From Capsaspora owczarzaki ATCC 30864 (lineage: Eukaryota > Opisthokonta > Filasterea), in assembly GCF_000151315.2 (NCBI RefSeq), contig NW_011887295.1:558001-622000 (forward strand): a stretch of 64,000 nt of DNA, written 5' to 3'. Position numbers and translations under genes: made by a program. Below, piece after piece: positions 13,301 to 27,045 of this stretch; position 1 is the stretch's first letter; each line of letters starts with the position of its first letter. The notes under the pieces were generated by a model that saw nothing but the letters and a program-made list of their open reading frames with translations, did not search any database and was not told the origin of the DNA.

Positions 13301-16300
13301 GAATTGGCGCACGGTCGCCTGCTTTCGGCGAGGTTGACTCGCGGAAGAGCCGGCAGCAGCGCCGTCGCCCAACGCACCAGCACTTGCTGCCTCCAACCCT
13401 ACTGGCTGCGCATTGACGGGTGGGCTCGTCACCGAGTCATACACGTGCAGCGACTTTGCGCCGGCACTCGGGGCATCGTCCAAATCTTCGTCAAAGGCAG
13501 CCGCGCCAGAGGGAGACTCCATGAAAAAGACATTGTCCGTCCCGACAAGCAGATCGCCGTGGTAGCGCTTGAAAGGCGTAATGCGCATGGCTTGGAACGA
13601 GAGCACAATGCGTTCGTCAGGCGGCGGGTTTTGCGCAACATCGGCCGCCGTCAGATTGCTCAACCCCGTGCTCACAAGTGCATCGGCCTCTTCGAACAAG
13701 CCCGATAGGGCGTCGACAGTAGACTCGAGTGCAGCAGTCAGCAGAGTCATTGGCGCCGTGGGGGTCTGGGCCTGGGCGGCGCTGTTGGACACCACTGCAC
13801 CCGCATCTCCGGAGGCTGCGCCATTGCTGCCAGAAGCCGGCGGGAACAACACCGCAGCAGCAGACCGTACAGGCGGCGGGTAGTCAATCTGGCGAGAAGA
13901 GTACTTGAGACGGCGACGCATGCGGTTGGGTCCTTCTGTCGGGTCGAGCTGCCAAACAATCGTTTCCGGCAAGTCACACCACACGGCCCGCTCTTGAGTG
14001 ACCTCTTTGATGAGAGACTTCCACACGCGTTGGAGGGTGCGTTCCGTTTCAATAATGCGCCTGAGGCGGGCAAGCTCGGCCTTCTGCTGCTCGCCGAGCA
14101 GCGCCAATGCCGTGGAGGTGACTTGCATGGCATCCGCTCTGCTCGTTCGCTTGGCTTTGAGTATCTGCGACTCAAAGCGCGACTTGGCAGTCATGTTTTC
14201 GGTGCGCCAGTTGATCATCGTTGTCGCTTCCTGCTCTTTCCAAGTCCGCACTTCCTTCTCGCCGTTGGGGAGGAATTCGACGTGGAAGCGCGGTGGCGCA
14301 AACGACGACTTGCCCCAATCAATCCATTCTTTGACAAGATTTCGATGCTGCGCAAGAGACGCCGCAATGCGGCTAGCAGCGTCCACAATTTCTGCCCGAG
14401 TCGCCGCGTCGTTCGCGTTCTTGACAATGTCGTGAAGATGCCACATCATCAGCAGCACGGGCCGAGCTTCGGACGGGAAGTTTGTAATGGTCGTAAAGGT
14501 GTCGAGCAGTTGGACCAATGTGGCCTCGCGCTGAGACTGGACCTGCTGAGGCGAAAGCAAGAAGACAACCAAACGGCTCAGCTGCGACTGGATGGCAACT
14601 TGGGCAGCAAACACTGGGAGAAACTCGGCAGCGTGTGTGCCACCCGGCCGCATGGAGGAAAGGAAGGTCGCTATGGAAGCAGATCCCGACGGACTGGCGG
14701 TGCCCAGAGAGGCCGCTTTGTTGTCGCCGCTGCCTTGGTTGGCGCCGCCGGCAGCACTACTGTTGCTCGTGGCAAAAATGCCATTCATAATGCCAAATAC
14801 ATCGCGAATAAAGTCAAACTGGGCCTCTTGGAAGACAACTGGACCAGAGAAGGGCGTTCCAGCAACCGCGCTGGGAGGGACAGCAGCAGTCTGGGCAGCA
14901 GTCTGCGCGATGGCGGTTTCGCCGTAGAGAATGTGATCTACCGCCAGCGCACAAACAGACACGAAATTGGTAATCAAGTGGTCGTGACGACCAAAGTCGT
15001 CAGAGCTCACGTTGTGATAGAAAAAGTCCACCGTCTCCTGAAGGATGGTGCGTTTGAGCGACTGCACTTGAACGAGCGTCAACCCCGTCGTAAAGTAGAC
15101 TTGAGGCGCACTCGTGGAGGACGAAGCATTGGGAGTAGGACGCTGCAGCTTGGAAATGGCAATCAGCACCTCGTCTAAAAGAGGAAATTGATCGACGTTG
15201 CGGCAGGCGGCGGCGACAATGGCTCTGAAAAAGTCGACGACATCGCACATCATGGCAACGCCAGTCGCCTCAGGAATGGCCGTCACGACAGCCGGGATGG
15301 AAGAGGTTGAGCCTGAGCTACTCGTCGTCATGGAGGTCGCCCGCGCAAAGGACGCCCGCCCTGGGACGAACGATGGCTGCGAAGCAGCTCGGGCCGGGGC
15401 TACGGACTTTGGCGTTGCCGTCACGCCTTCGCCCACAACGGCTGGCAGCTGGGCAGACGCAACAGGGCCAAAGGTCAAGCGCACCAACGGCTGCTCGGCC
15501 CCGGAAATGCTAAAGCACACGTCCAACATGTGGGCGTCATTCACCAAACTCGTCTCGACAATCAACGGCGGAACCGATGGTTGTGGGAACTCGTAAGTCA
15601 TGGACTGTGAGTCACTGACTGTGCCGATTGCTGCCTCTGCGCTGGTGTCCAGGACGGAGGTAGGTGCCTCCTTGTCGTCTTCGAGAATGGGGGAAAATCT
15701 CGCAGACGACGGCAACGCCGCATCTTCCGTCTCGCCATCGGCGTGTGCGTGAATATGTTGCTGGATGAGCAGCATCATGGTGTGCGCGTGCATGCCCGAG
15801 ACGACAGTTTCGAGGAGGCCGGCCAGCGTCTCGATCAAGCCCTGTTCAAGCATCTGGCGCTGCAAGTCGGTTCGCTCGACAAATAGATCGCGCAAGCTCA
15901 GCAAGACGCTACGCCAGAGGGTGGGAGCGCCCACTGCGTTCTCAATCAGAGAAAGCAGGACACCCAGCATGAGCGGCTGCGAGTTCTGCTGCAGCTCTTT
16001 GGTGTGGGATTGGCTGCCGCCGTAAGCACTGCCGCTCGTGATACTACCCGAAGAATTGGTGTTGGTCGAGGTAGAAGTGATGGTTCCTGCGGCGGACAGC
16101 AAGGAGGGAGTTGCGGACGGTGCCATGTTGGGTGTGAAACCAGCGGACGTGCCCGAAGCGAGGGATGCAGTGGATGACATGTTCAGCGCACGCTCATTCC
16201 CCGCGGCACCACCGTGGTATCGAGGTGCCTGAGGGAACTGATGCACAGGTTGTGGGTGTGTCCAAACTCCAGGCGAGGCAAGACCAAACATGGTCGAGAA

Positions 16301-19300
16301 CGTCGATGAGGAGGAATCGGGCGGCGGGGTTGCAGGGGCGCTCGATGACAGATCGTCCTCTCGTCCCAAGCCAGCATCGGCCAGCTGTGAGTCATCGAAC
16401 GACGCGCTGTCGACGTGACCGCGGTGAAAGCTCAAGGGAAGACCTGCACCGGGCAAAACGGCGGGAGCCGAGGCAGGCTGAGAGTTGTTGGAAGACATGA
16501 ATCGCGACTGGTACAGCCCAGCCGGACCAAGCAACATGGTAAACAGGACTGCAAAGAGCTGATCGTTCACATCGTGGTGCTTGAGCTGGTTGGCCAGCAG
16601 GTGGGAACCATTCATGCGGAGGAAACGGGATCGTAGTGGCACGCCCCCTCGCCGCAAGAGTAAGTGCAAAATTTTCAGCAGCGCAATTCGCGTTTCAATG
16701 GATTCGTGGTTGAGCAAGGCGAGAAGCACATCGAGCTTGAACTGATTGGCAAACTGCTCCACCACCGCGTCGGACTTTCGAACAAGCATGGAAAGCAGCA
16801 TGTCAAGAGTCCCGACACGCGCGGAAGCCATTGCCACATCTTGCTTGTCGTGCAGCACTTCAATGGAAGCGGTGTGCGGTAGCATGAACGCCTGGACGGA
16901 GCTATCCTGTCGGACGGTGGGGTACAGGTGGGGTGAAGCCGGGGAGGCGCCAACAGACGCCAAAGACTCGCTCGAGTTTGACTGAGAGAGCGAGCTGGCA
17001 GAAGTAGACGGAGACAGCGACGTTGTGGCCAAACTTGTCGTAGCTGCACCGAACGCAATCTCTGGGATTGGCGCTCCAGCACGCACAGGCGATGAAAGCA
17101 GCCGCCGGCGATTGGTTGGCCGCGGGCTTGTCGAGCGTGTCGAGCTCAGCGTGGGTGTTGCTCCAGATTCAGGAACAGGAGCAGCAGGGGAAGTGGTTGA
17201 AGCTGCGACCTCGCTGCTGCTGGAAGCGGCTGCAGCCATTGCCGCAGACCTGCGTGAGGCAAGATATGACGCTGATGATGCTGCGGACGCACTGCCGCTG
17301 CGAACAGGAGCGGCGGGCTGTGGAGCATTCAGCGTCGCCGCAGGGTTGGCCGTTGCAGCGCCACCCACGGTGGAACTGGTATTGCTACTGCTGGTGCCGG
17401 CGGCTGAGGCGGAGGACGAGACCGACAGGGTCGGGCCAGAGGAGGCGGCCGTGACCGATTCTGCTGTCGGGTGAGAGGCCACCAAAAAGCCCAAAATGTC
17501 TTGAAACTCGTTCGCTTCCCGCGAGGGCGCAGGCATGATGCTGGCAAGCATCTCGACGAGCGCGCTGGCGACGCCGCTGGGCAGACGATCAAAGTCATGA
17601 AACAAGGCGAGCAAGCGCTCGAGGGCATTCGCGCTGCGAAACTGCAAGAGATTAAACTCGCGGAACAGGTTATCAGCCGAAACGAGATCAGCCAAGCGAC
17701 GGGCGAGCGTCTCCTGGACGAGGATTGGAGCACGATGCCAGATTCGCCAGTCGAGCAGCATGTGGGCAAGAGCTTGCGGGTTTTTGACAATTCCGATTGG
17801 CAATGTGTTGAATGGCACTTGACTGGCAGGTTCCGCGCGCAAGCGTGGCTCCAAACCTGGCCGAAGCGCAGAGTACGGCGCGGGCGACGCGGTAGGAGAC
17901 GGATGTTGGTCGTACTCGCCCGACTGGTGCGCAAGCCCAGTGCAAACTGCATCAAATGTCACGCGAAGCATCTCCAGGCCCAGCTGGCAGCGCGTGGTGC
18001 GCATAAACTTGCCGAGCAGCTGGTAGCCACTCAGCTTGTCCATCTGGGCGCGGTTTTGTGGATGATGTTCGAGCAAGGCGAACAGGACACGCATTGCACT
18101 GCACTGGAGAGCCTCCACGGGAGGCGCTTTGGCAAGAAGATGAATGAAAATGCTGACGCCGCCCACGTCAAAGACAGCCTCCTTGAGATCGCGCCGAGTG
18201 CACACGACAGCAGGAGGTAGAACTCGCACGGCGACGGGGACAAGCAAACGATCGCCATCGTTGGCAAGCGATGCTGGCATCGAGCCGGCCGTAGCAGCAA
18301 CCATGGTGGCCGGAGTTGTGACATCAGCCGCGGCGACGCCGCCACTCGATCGAGAAGGAACTGCATTTGGCAGCTGCCCTGTGGCCAGCGTAGCCACGGT
18401 GGTTGTCAGCGACGCAGCCGCCACGCTGGAAAGGGCAGCAGCAATTCCAAGCGAGGAGGCTGTGGCAGCGGCCGTCATTGTACCGTCTCCAGCGACAGCC
18501 GCCCCACCAGAGGCAGAGACAATCTGCTGCAACGCAGAGCTAGCTCCAATAATGGTTGTGGGCACGGTGGCTCCTGAGGCAGCAGCCGCAATTGCGCCGT
18601 CCAAGCCTTCAAGAGCAGCTGCTCCGCTGGTGGTCGTTGTGGCAGCGGCGGTTGCTGCCGCCACTTGCGCGACAGCCACGGTGAGATTCGAGGTGGGTGC
18701 GCTCACTGTTTGAATGACGTACGAGCCACGAGGCAAGTACATGAAGGCAATGCGCTCTTGAATGTGAAGCAAACTGGAAGAGGTTTGCAGGGTCAACTCT
18801 GGGAGCGTTCGCGCACGAATATTCTGCTCATTGATGAGCTCGTGGGTAAAAAACGACGCAGGATCTGCTACAAAGCTGCCGCTGTAATTGGGACCCAGAA
18901 CAAACAGTGACCAGACTTCGGCGGCCTGGAACAGATGGTCCTCCAAAACCAGGACATGGCCCAACTGCCAGGAGTGGATTGGCACATCGCCGGTCAGTGC
19001 ACAAACATCCCGTGGACCGCTCGACGCGGCTGTTGCAGCAGACCCGGAGGAGGGAGGAGCGTGATGGTCGCTGGAAGACGGCGCCACCGTCTGGCTGACA
19101 TTGAAGGTAATGTGCGGCGCAAACGGCACATTGGAGGTGGCCAAATATGGGAAGCGAGCTTCTCCAGCAAAGGTGCCGTCCACCCACAGCAAGACCTTGC
19201 CGTTCTTATCCTTCCGCCCAGAGCGACGGGCATGCGACACGGCAATGTGGTGCCACTTTCCGAGGGAAATGGTGGCTTCGTGGAAGGTGGCGACATCGCC

Positions 19301-20736
19301 AGCGCTGTTCTTGAGCATAAAGTGTCCTCCGGCTTCGATGAGCATGGAAATGTGGCCCACAGGAGTCGTCATGGACATGACATGCACGGCGCCCTCGGTG
19401 AGCACCTCAGTGCCTTGCCGCCAGTCTGCATTGGAGACGGAGGGCCCGGGTGCATCCGTTGTTGGCGCAAACCCTCCAGACTGCACCAAGCCGGGGGAAG
19501 GGAGTGCAGAGGACGCCTGTTGCTGCATTCGCGAGACAAAGAGCACGGGCGCGGACTTGACGTTGGCAAAGTCAACGGGCAGCGTGTACGACACCACGCG
19601 CAACCACAAGGACGCGCAAAAGCCTTTCGATGACGAGCTGAACAGCGTTCCTTCACGCAGCGTAAAGTTGAGGGCCGCAGTGCGGTCGCGCTGGGTGTGC
19701 TGAAAGTCAATGTAGTGGGCAGGTGCGGGGCGGTCGCGTTTGGCAATGCTGCACAGCGTGTCGGTTAGCGACTGTGGGTAGCGAGGATGGCGCAAAAGCT
19801 CGAGGAACTTGCGCAAGGCGAGCTTTGACATTGAGTAGCGAGCCAGCAGGCAGATGACCTCGAGAACCAAGAGTTGAATGCGAATGAGGTCGTTGAGCAG
19901 AACTGGTCCCAGCAGATCGATAATGACAGGAATGATGCCATAGGCGCAGAGCGTGGCGCGATTCGCAATGTTGGAGCGAATGACCAAAATAATGGCAGTC
20001 CAAGCGTAGACGCACGTGTCGTCCACATTTCCAATGTCCAGCTCGTCATCAGAGCTCCCGACGAGAGGGGTGCTGCTACTGGCACTGCCAGCTTGGGTTG
20101 TTGGCGTATCCACGTTCGCGCCATGCTGAGTGGGTGGAGTGAGGGTGGACGCAAATAGATCTGCAGACAAGGTGCGCTGGTATGCCGCGTAATAGTGGTG
20201 ATCCGGGGCGGGTTCGGTCGCCGACACAGGGAAGCGAACGCGATGATCGCGGTCTGCGTGGGTTAACAACAGCACGAGCAACTCGATCGCCTCGGCGTTT
20301 TGAACGAGCATGGATGCCTGACAGTGCCCGCACTTGTCTTGGAGACTGCGCGACGCGTGGGCAATTCGCCCATTGCCAATCAAGGAGAGCGTCGTTCGCG
20401 GAGCAAGAATGCCACTGTTGGGAAGAAGGTATGGAGGCACTTGAGGCGACGGGTGTCGCGCGCACGACGCCGGCCACGGGTGCAGCACGGCAAGCTCAAG
20501 CAGAGTGTCGACGAGGTCCATGCCGTAGCACGAGTTGATCAATCCCGTGGCCGCCAGTGGCTCAAACAGGGAGGAAAAGCGGACTCGTTCGCGAAAATAG
20601 GTCTGATTGTGCGCCGAGTGGCTCATGGAGACTGCAATCGTCTGCAATAGTCGTCGGAGCAGCACAAAGACGGCATGGAGCAGTCGCGCGTGCTGCAAGC
20701 AATCCGTTCCGTTGGAAGAAGTGGCAGCAGACGGTG

Positions 20737-20773
<37 letters not shown>

Positions 20774-23482
20774 CTGGGACGTATCATTGCCGGCTGATGA
20801 CAGCACCTGCCCCATCGTCGAAACAACTTGGACTGCCCATTCGTAAGCGGCGGCAGACACGACAAACGGCTGCTTGGCCGGCTCGTTCCGCGCCATGATG
20901 CGGCTAAGTGATTCGAGAATGGCACCGAGCATGTCGACGTTTGCGTTGGACACAAAGTCGCTGGGACGATGACTTGCGCCTCGGAACACAGACCAAAGGT
21001 CTGGGATGATATTCCATGGAACAGCAAATTGAGTGACCCCTAGCACCTCAATGACGGAAAGAACGGCGCGTCGAAGCAGCGGATTGGGCAACAGCTGGTA
21101 GAGACGCGACAAGCCGTTCAATTGGTGAAACTCGGACTGGTTGTGCGTATTTTCGGTAATAAGCGCCCGAATCGTGTACAATACTTGGAGCGTAATCCCG
21201 TGCAAGACGAGGGATTGGACCGAAGCGGAATCGGTGGCGCGCAAGGGAGAGGCAGAGATGATGGCGGCGCGGCGTGCCTCGCTCCAAATCGAGGGGTCGG
21301 GCGAGCGATTGGACGGGTGCTCGCCAGTGATTGGCAGCAGCGGTGCTTTGAGAAGCTGGATGGTTAGCTCGAGCTCGCGCGCATTGCCGAGCTCCGATCC
21401 GAACGCCAATTCCGCCGGCGCACAGAGAAACTGGGAGAGAATGGGAATTGCGGCTGCGTCTCGCAGGGAATCGCGAAATCGCTCCGAGCGTCGCATTTCG
21501 GTGAGCATGTGCCGAGCCACGAGCAGAACTGCGTGTGGCGAGGGGCCGACCAGAAGGCTGCAATACTCGCGCAGTTCTTCGCTGAGTCTGTAGCCATCGG
21601 CCAGGAGCATCGATAGCAGATGGAGGGTGCCGGATTGGACTGTCTCGTGCCTTTCGTGGAATCGGCTCAGTAGATGCGAAACCATGTGGGTGGAGTGCAA
21701 GCGAGCAAAGTTGAGCGAGTTTTCCGCCAGAAGCGCGTGGATGGCTTGGATGACCTTGCGCTGCGTGCTGAGGTACGGGCTCGAGTCGTACAGCGCCAAC
21801 AACACCTTGACTGTCTCGACATTGCAAACCTCAATGCCAAGCCGCGAGCGCGAGGCCGGAATGAGCGAGGACTCGACATGAATGAAGGTGCCGACCGTGA
21901 CAAAGCGGAGCATGTGCTCGATGAGCTCTGCGACATTTTGCTCAGAGCCGTGCACATCGACCTGAAACAGAATGTGTCGCAGCGTCGCATAGCCACCTCC
22001 GGCTGAAAACTCATTCAGGAGGACGGGCGACAAGAGGAAGGACCCTTGAATGACAAACATGACTGCTTCACAGGCCTCCAGGGCAAGCGTCGGGTGCATG
22101 GTGCCCGAGTCGGTCAGAAGCCGAAGCAAAAAGGCCAGCAGGCCACTCTCAAACAGCACCTGCAGGTCTTCGAGCGTTGTTGACATGGAATCGGCGAGGG
22201 TGCAGCACAGCCGCAAGTTGCATCGCAACCAGGTGAGATAGAGGACCTCTTGCGGCAGCAGTGCTGGGCTAGGCGCGTGAACTAGATTTGGCTGGATGCG
22301 AGAAGTGGCGGAAGCAGCAGCTGAGGTGGCACCATCAGATTCAGATGGCCCTGGTGATCGAGATGACGTTGGCGAGGTGAATGCTGAGGTGAACAACCGC
22401 CGACCACCAAGGCCGACCGCATAGAGCAGATGGACGAGTCGACCCGAAGCAAGAATCTCACGGCACGTGTCGGCGCCCGAGATGGCGAGATTGCCCAGAA
22501 TCTGTGCGTACAACAGTGAAAGACTGGTGGGGGAGTGGAGCAGATGCGGTCGCGTTTCGAGTTCCGCCGGAATCAGCTTTGCCAGTCCCCGGGGAAGGTA
22601 CGACTCGGAGCTGCGGTGATCGTACGAGATGACTGGTAAGGTCGGAAAGTCTACACCGAGCGGTGTGAGGAGGGCAGCGGCGGCAGTGGTTGTCGTCGTT
22701 GGATGAAGCGGGTCATGGACGTCCCGCCGGTCCGATGCGCCATCCCTGCCCGTAGGAGTGGCAGCCGGCGCGGCCAAGTCTTCCGAGGCAGGCCAGTTTG
22801 AGGTGACTTCCATCAGTGCCATGAGCAGCACAGGCAATCCTTGGAGGTGCCGGCAATTCCGTGCCTATTGCCAAAATGCACGCACGCACATGAGTCACAA
22901 ACACATACATCCAAGTTAGAACATCCAGTGAGCATGAGTGATTCAATTGAGGTGTGGTTGAGAAGGTGATGTTTGGGGGGGGTGGAGGTCAGCTGAATGT
23001 GAGTGACTGGATCCGAAGTGGACAATTCCAGCCCTGACTGAAGGGTGAAGATGTATGTCTCCAGAGCCAGGCAACCTACCTCGCGTGTGAGACGCTCAAT
23101 CTCGAGCAGGAGAGCGAGTCCGCGGCCGCTGTGTGAGACGCCCAAGGTGTAGTGCAGCAGTGGCTGGAGCGCCTGAATGTCGCTGCGTCGGGCATAGGAC
23201 GAGGAAGACGACCCTGCGGTTGGTCCGTTCCCCTCCGCGCCGTCCATGGCAGGGTGGCCAAACTCTGGTGCCAATGATGATGATGATAATGATGATGATG
23301 TGGTGCTGTCGTGCTGGTGATGGTGAGACTGAGCTGAAATCGCAGCCGCCAAAGCCACCATTCCATCGCTGCTGCTACTGCTGCTGCTGCCGTCCCAATC
23401 GGCGAGCGGCACGACGACGCCTGCCCTGTAAGCAGACGGCACAGACGACGATGGAGCGATGGTGGTCGACGACGACGAGACC

Positions 23483-23527
<45 letters not shown>

Positions 23528-23691
23528 TGTTGCTGCGATTGTCGGGCATGGACTGCAAAGCAGATGTCGGTCGTGTCTGCGACAAACTGCCAGACGGCGA
23601 GGCGCGTTGTCTCTGCATCTGAGGACGCGCGCGTCGTTGAGAACGCAGGAGGCGCTGCCCACGCGTGTGGCAGTCGCGAGCTCGCGTCCAT
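10331..23691 (-). CDS. WDFY3: WDFY3/ALFY-type BEACH-WD40 protein, about 4,381 aa
   Basis: Exon 1 (23080-23691) and a single 12,534-nt exon 2 (10331-22864) join in phase 0 (GAG|GTAGGT, acceptor CAATAG). From the N-terminus: a poly-Q and poly-Ser region; a long armadillo-like helical part; a concanavalin/LamG-like domain at about residues 1260-1525; a PH-BEACH domain at about 3290-3455; a BEACH domain at about 3460-3760 with NFEYLMHLNTLAGRSFND and FRDLSKPMGAQ; WD40 repeats at about 3920-4310 (for example SGSHDRTVSVWDL); and a poly-Q tail. The BEACH part is closest to WDFY3, which scaffolds selective autophagy of protein aggregates. The C-terminal FYVE finger of WDFY3 is absent, as in WDFY4. The start is the first ATG after a poly-T leader with no acceptor, so no earlier coding exon is evident. 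Confidence 0.9.
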
Positions 23692-23711
23692 CGCAAAACC
23701 AAAACCAAAAC

Positions 23712-23755
<44 letters not shown>

Positions 23756-23902
23756 CAAGAACGCTCGATTTTTGCGCGGGAAAAAGAAAAGAAACAATAA
23801 TAAAAAACTAAGAACTGGCAACGCGACCAAAAACTCAGATTCAAACTCAAATTCAAATTCAAACAGAACCAGAAACAGAAACAGAAACAGAAAACAGTAA
23901 GA
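23692..23902. promoter_or_regulatory. Bidirectional promoter between the BEACH gene and NTA1, with poly-A tract
   Basis: Only 211 bp separate the two divergent start codons. It holds an A tract at about 23713-23752 and a short array of TCAAAT and CAGAAA units (23835-23895). Poly(dA:dT) tracts of this kind exclude nucleosomes in many promoters. Confidence 0.45.
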
Positions 23903-25238
23903 ATGAAAACGGGTCGAGTTCAGTCCTTGTTTGGTTGTCCGTGCATTGAGAAAACAATGGCCAAAACGACAATCAGCATTGCGTGCTGCCAGTTTGCGCC
24001 CGAGCTGGCCGAGCCAACCAAGAACGCTGCCAAGGCCACGCAACTGATCTCCAGGTTTGGTGCCACAGGGGGGACAAAGGGGGCTGGAGAGCGACTGGTG
24101 CCGCTGATCGTACACACTGACCAACCCCCTTCCCCATGCAATGCGTTCGACGTATTCAAACTCACATCCAACCCATACAAACGCATAGCCTCAAGCCCGG
24201 CCAGGTCCAGTTCTTGATCTTGCCCGAGATGGCATTCTCAGGTTGGTGGTGCCCTGCTGTTTGGCAATGTGAACAAGGATCTGAGTGGCTGAGCATCGTC
24301 ACCAATCACTCACTCACTCTACTCGTGCAAAAAAAAAAAAAAAATCAACGCGTAGGATATGCATTTCGAAGCAAAGAACACATTGAGCCCTTCCTCGAGG
24401 ACGCAGAAACCGGTCTGACAGTCACTTGGGCGCGCGAGACGGCAATCCGCCTGCAATGCCATGTCGTTGTCGGCTATCCACGACGTGATAAAGGTGCGAC
24501 AGCCTCATCATCATTGTTAGAGTCGTTTGGCATGATGGCGACACCAAAGCCACGTCTCTGGTTTTATTGACGGATTGGCAACCTGGTTTTCTGGTTTTCA
24601 CAGAGTCTGAGACCAATTTCAACAGCTGTTGTGTGGTCGATGCGAAAGGAACATTGCTTCTAACCTACGACAAGCACTTCTTGTATGAAACCGACGAAAC
24701 ATGGGCCAAGGAAGGCGCTGGCTTTACCACCATTGAAATCCCCGAGATTGGCAAGGTACAGGTGCAAAAGCACTCGCTGTTCAAGTGTCAATGTTCCACA
24801 CTCACCATCCTCTTCCCTCCCCCGCCCCTCGCTTTCACAACAAAACAATCGCGCTTGCTTATTCTGGGGTTGATCTAGGTCGGATTCGGCATTTGCATGG
24901 ACATCAACCCGTACAAATTCACCGCTCCTTGGGAAGCATTCGAGTTTGCCAATTACCACGTTGCGGCCAACACCCGACTGCTGCTGATGCCAATGGCGTG
25001 GCTCGACTCAGAAACTCGCTCAAACAATGTCTACAATCTCCCCAACTACTGGGCATCGCGCCTCACGCCGTTGATTGGAAAGCCGTGTGTCGTGGTTACC
25101 TGCAATCGGACAGGCGGCGAAGGTTCTGTGCAGTACGCAGGGTGCTCATGTGTGGTGTCGCTGCAAAAACCAGTGCTGATTAGCCAGCTGAACAAGAAGC
25201 AGGAGAATGTGTTGGTGACTGAAGTAGAGCTCCCATGA
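23903..25238 (+). CDS. NTA1: Protein N-terminal Asn/Gln amidohydrolase (NTA1-type nitrilase)
   Basis: Five exons, 23903-24054, 24189-24241, 24356-24493, 24604-24755 and 24879-25238, give 284 residues. The nitrilase catalytic triad is visible: Glu in LPEMAFSGY (about residue 63), Lys in TYDKHFLYETDETWA (about 138) and Cys in VGFGICMDINPYKF (about 171). The DETWA and WAxE segments and PFLEDAETGLTVTWARETA are typical of fungal Nta1, which deamidates N-terminal Asn and Gln to start Arg/N-degron degradation; animals use the unrelated NTAN1 and NTAQ1. A second ATG at 23957 has a better context and would remove 18 residues, so the start is uncertain. Yeast Nta1 is longer (457 aa). The gene is divergent from the BEACH gene and ends 93 bp before the next gene. 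Confidence 0.85.
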
Positions 25239-25331
25239 AGGATTGAGTTTGTTGTTCGCATCAATAGATTTGACCATTTCCTGTTGAATTTGTGTTGTCA
25301 GTCCATCTTTTGTGCTATTGCTTTGGTCAGC

Positions 25332-25955
<624 letters not shown>

Positions 25956-26130
25956 TCGTACCCCCATACACACACATACACACAAACACACGATTTTTTG
26001 ATTCCTTGAATGACACCCTCGAATCACTGTACAAGAGTCCCACATCCTTTCATTACCCACCAAGCGCGCCCCGCTTTTCCGAATGTCATGAATTTCGTCT
26101 ATTTTCGTACAATTACAACATCCATCCATT

Positions 26131-27045
26131 TCACCGCGCAAATGGACTCGATGGAACGTATATTTGCAAGAGCTCTTCGGCCTGCCGGCGATAGTAGGTG
26201 CCTTTGACCTCGTCCTTGGGAATCCCGTCGCCGGTCAAGTACATCCGACTGGCGTTGATGCAGGCGTATGGATGTCCGTATTCGCACCCTCGAAGAGAGT
26301 ACTCTAGGGCCTTGGGAAGGTTTTGGAGCTCCTTGTTCGCTGGAGGGAGCGGGGGACGTGTTGCGGGAGGCGTCTCGCCTGGTTTTAGCTTTGGCGGAGC
26401 CGGTGGAACAACGCCGCCCAGCAGATAAAAGCTCGACAAGTTGTAGCATGCGTTGGTGTATAGCAACTGATCGCACGCCTTCAGAAACAAGCGCTCTGCA
26501 ACGTCGAGATCGGCGGGGCACCCAACGCCGCGCTGGAACATCATGGCAGCGTTGTTGCACCCTTCCGCCGATCCGAGCTCGCACGCGCGTCGAAATCTGG
26601 CCAACGCGCGCACGGAATCGCGCGCAACGCCTATCAATTCAGATTTCAAATTGTGTTTTAAGAGTCGTGTGTGGGTTTTTTGAGTTCTCCAAAAGTCAAT
26701 AATAATGGAAGCAGAGGGAATGGATTGAAACGAAACCTCACCTTCGCCGTCGAATGCGAGGACGCCCGATCGGAAGCAGCTCTTTGCGTTGTGCCGTGTG
26801 AGGCAGTTGGCTTCGTAGAGCTCGGCTGCTGCCTTTGGGTTGCGGTGGACGCCGTAGATGAACTCGGCGAGCTCGTGGCAGCCGGTCGTCTTCCTGAGCA
26901 CGTAGCAGTCGTCCACGAGCAGCTTGTACATGTTCTCAAAGAAGACGCGCGCAGCTACATCCTTGTCGGGAGTACTGCTCTGATTCTGATTCTGCTTCTG
27001 ATGATTCGTAGTATGGGCTGCGTCATCGCTCCCACCTCCAGGCAT
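26131..27045 (-). CDS. COA7: COA7, Sel1-repeat cytochrome c oxidase assembly factor
   Basis: Exons 26742-27045 and 26131-26630 join in phase 1 (GAAG|GTGAGG, acceptor TTGATAG) to give 267 residues; the 111-nt intron is also open in frame, so it could be mistaken for coding. Sel1-like helical repeats rich in Cys are visible (ACELGSAEGCNNAAMMFQRG; ACYNLSSFYLLGG; ACINASRMYLTGDGI). The last repeat is near-identical in layout to animal COA7, a heme-binding factor of the mitochondrial intermembrane space needed for complex IV assembly, with disulphide-linked Cys pairs. A Pro/Lys-rich insert (about residues 180-215) separates repeats and is not in the human protein. The N-terminus is Gln/Asn-rich and shows no clear presequence, as expected for a disulphide-relay client. 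Confidence 0.9.
   Translation of the reverse strand: MPGGGSDDAAHTTNHQKQNQNQSSTPDKDVAARVFFENMYKLLVDDCYVLRKTTGCHELAEFIYGVHRNPKAAAELYEANCLTRHNAKSCFRSGVLAFDGEGEVSFQSIPSASIIIDFWRTQKTHTRLLKHNLKSELIGVARDSVRALARFRRACELGSAEGCNNAAMMFQRGVGCPADLDVAERLFLKACDQLLYTNACYNLSSFYLLGGVVPPAPPKLKPGETPPATRPPLPPANKELQNLPKALEYSLRGCEYGHPYACINASRMYLTGDGIPKDEVKGTYYRRQAEELLQIYVPSSPFAR

Noticed and set aside
13994-15178. Long plus-strand open frames opposite the BEACH gene (also at 11207-11713, 17471-18220 and 18935-19633)
   Set aside because: They mirror the G/C-rich third positions of a well-supported minus-strand exon, have Arg/Gly-rich unfamiliar translations and no splice or start context.
26631-26741. Reading the COA7 gene as a single 304-codon exon
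   Set aside because: The middle segment has a GTGAGG donor and TTGATAG acceptor in phase, and its translation breaks the Sel1 repeat pattern; it is an intron that happens to lack stops.
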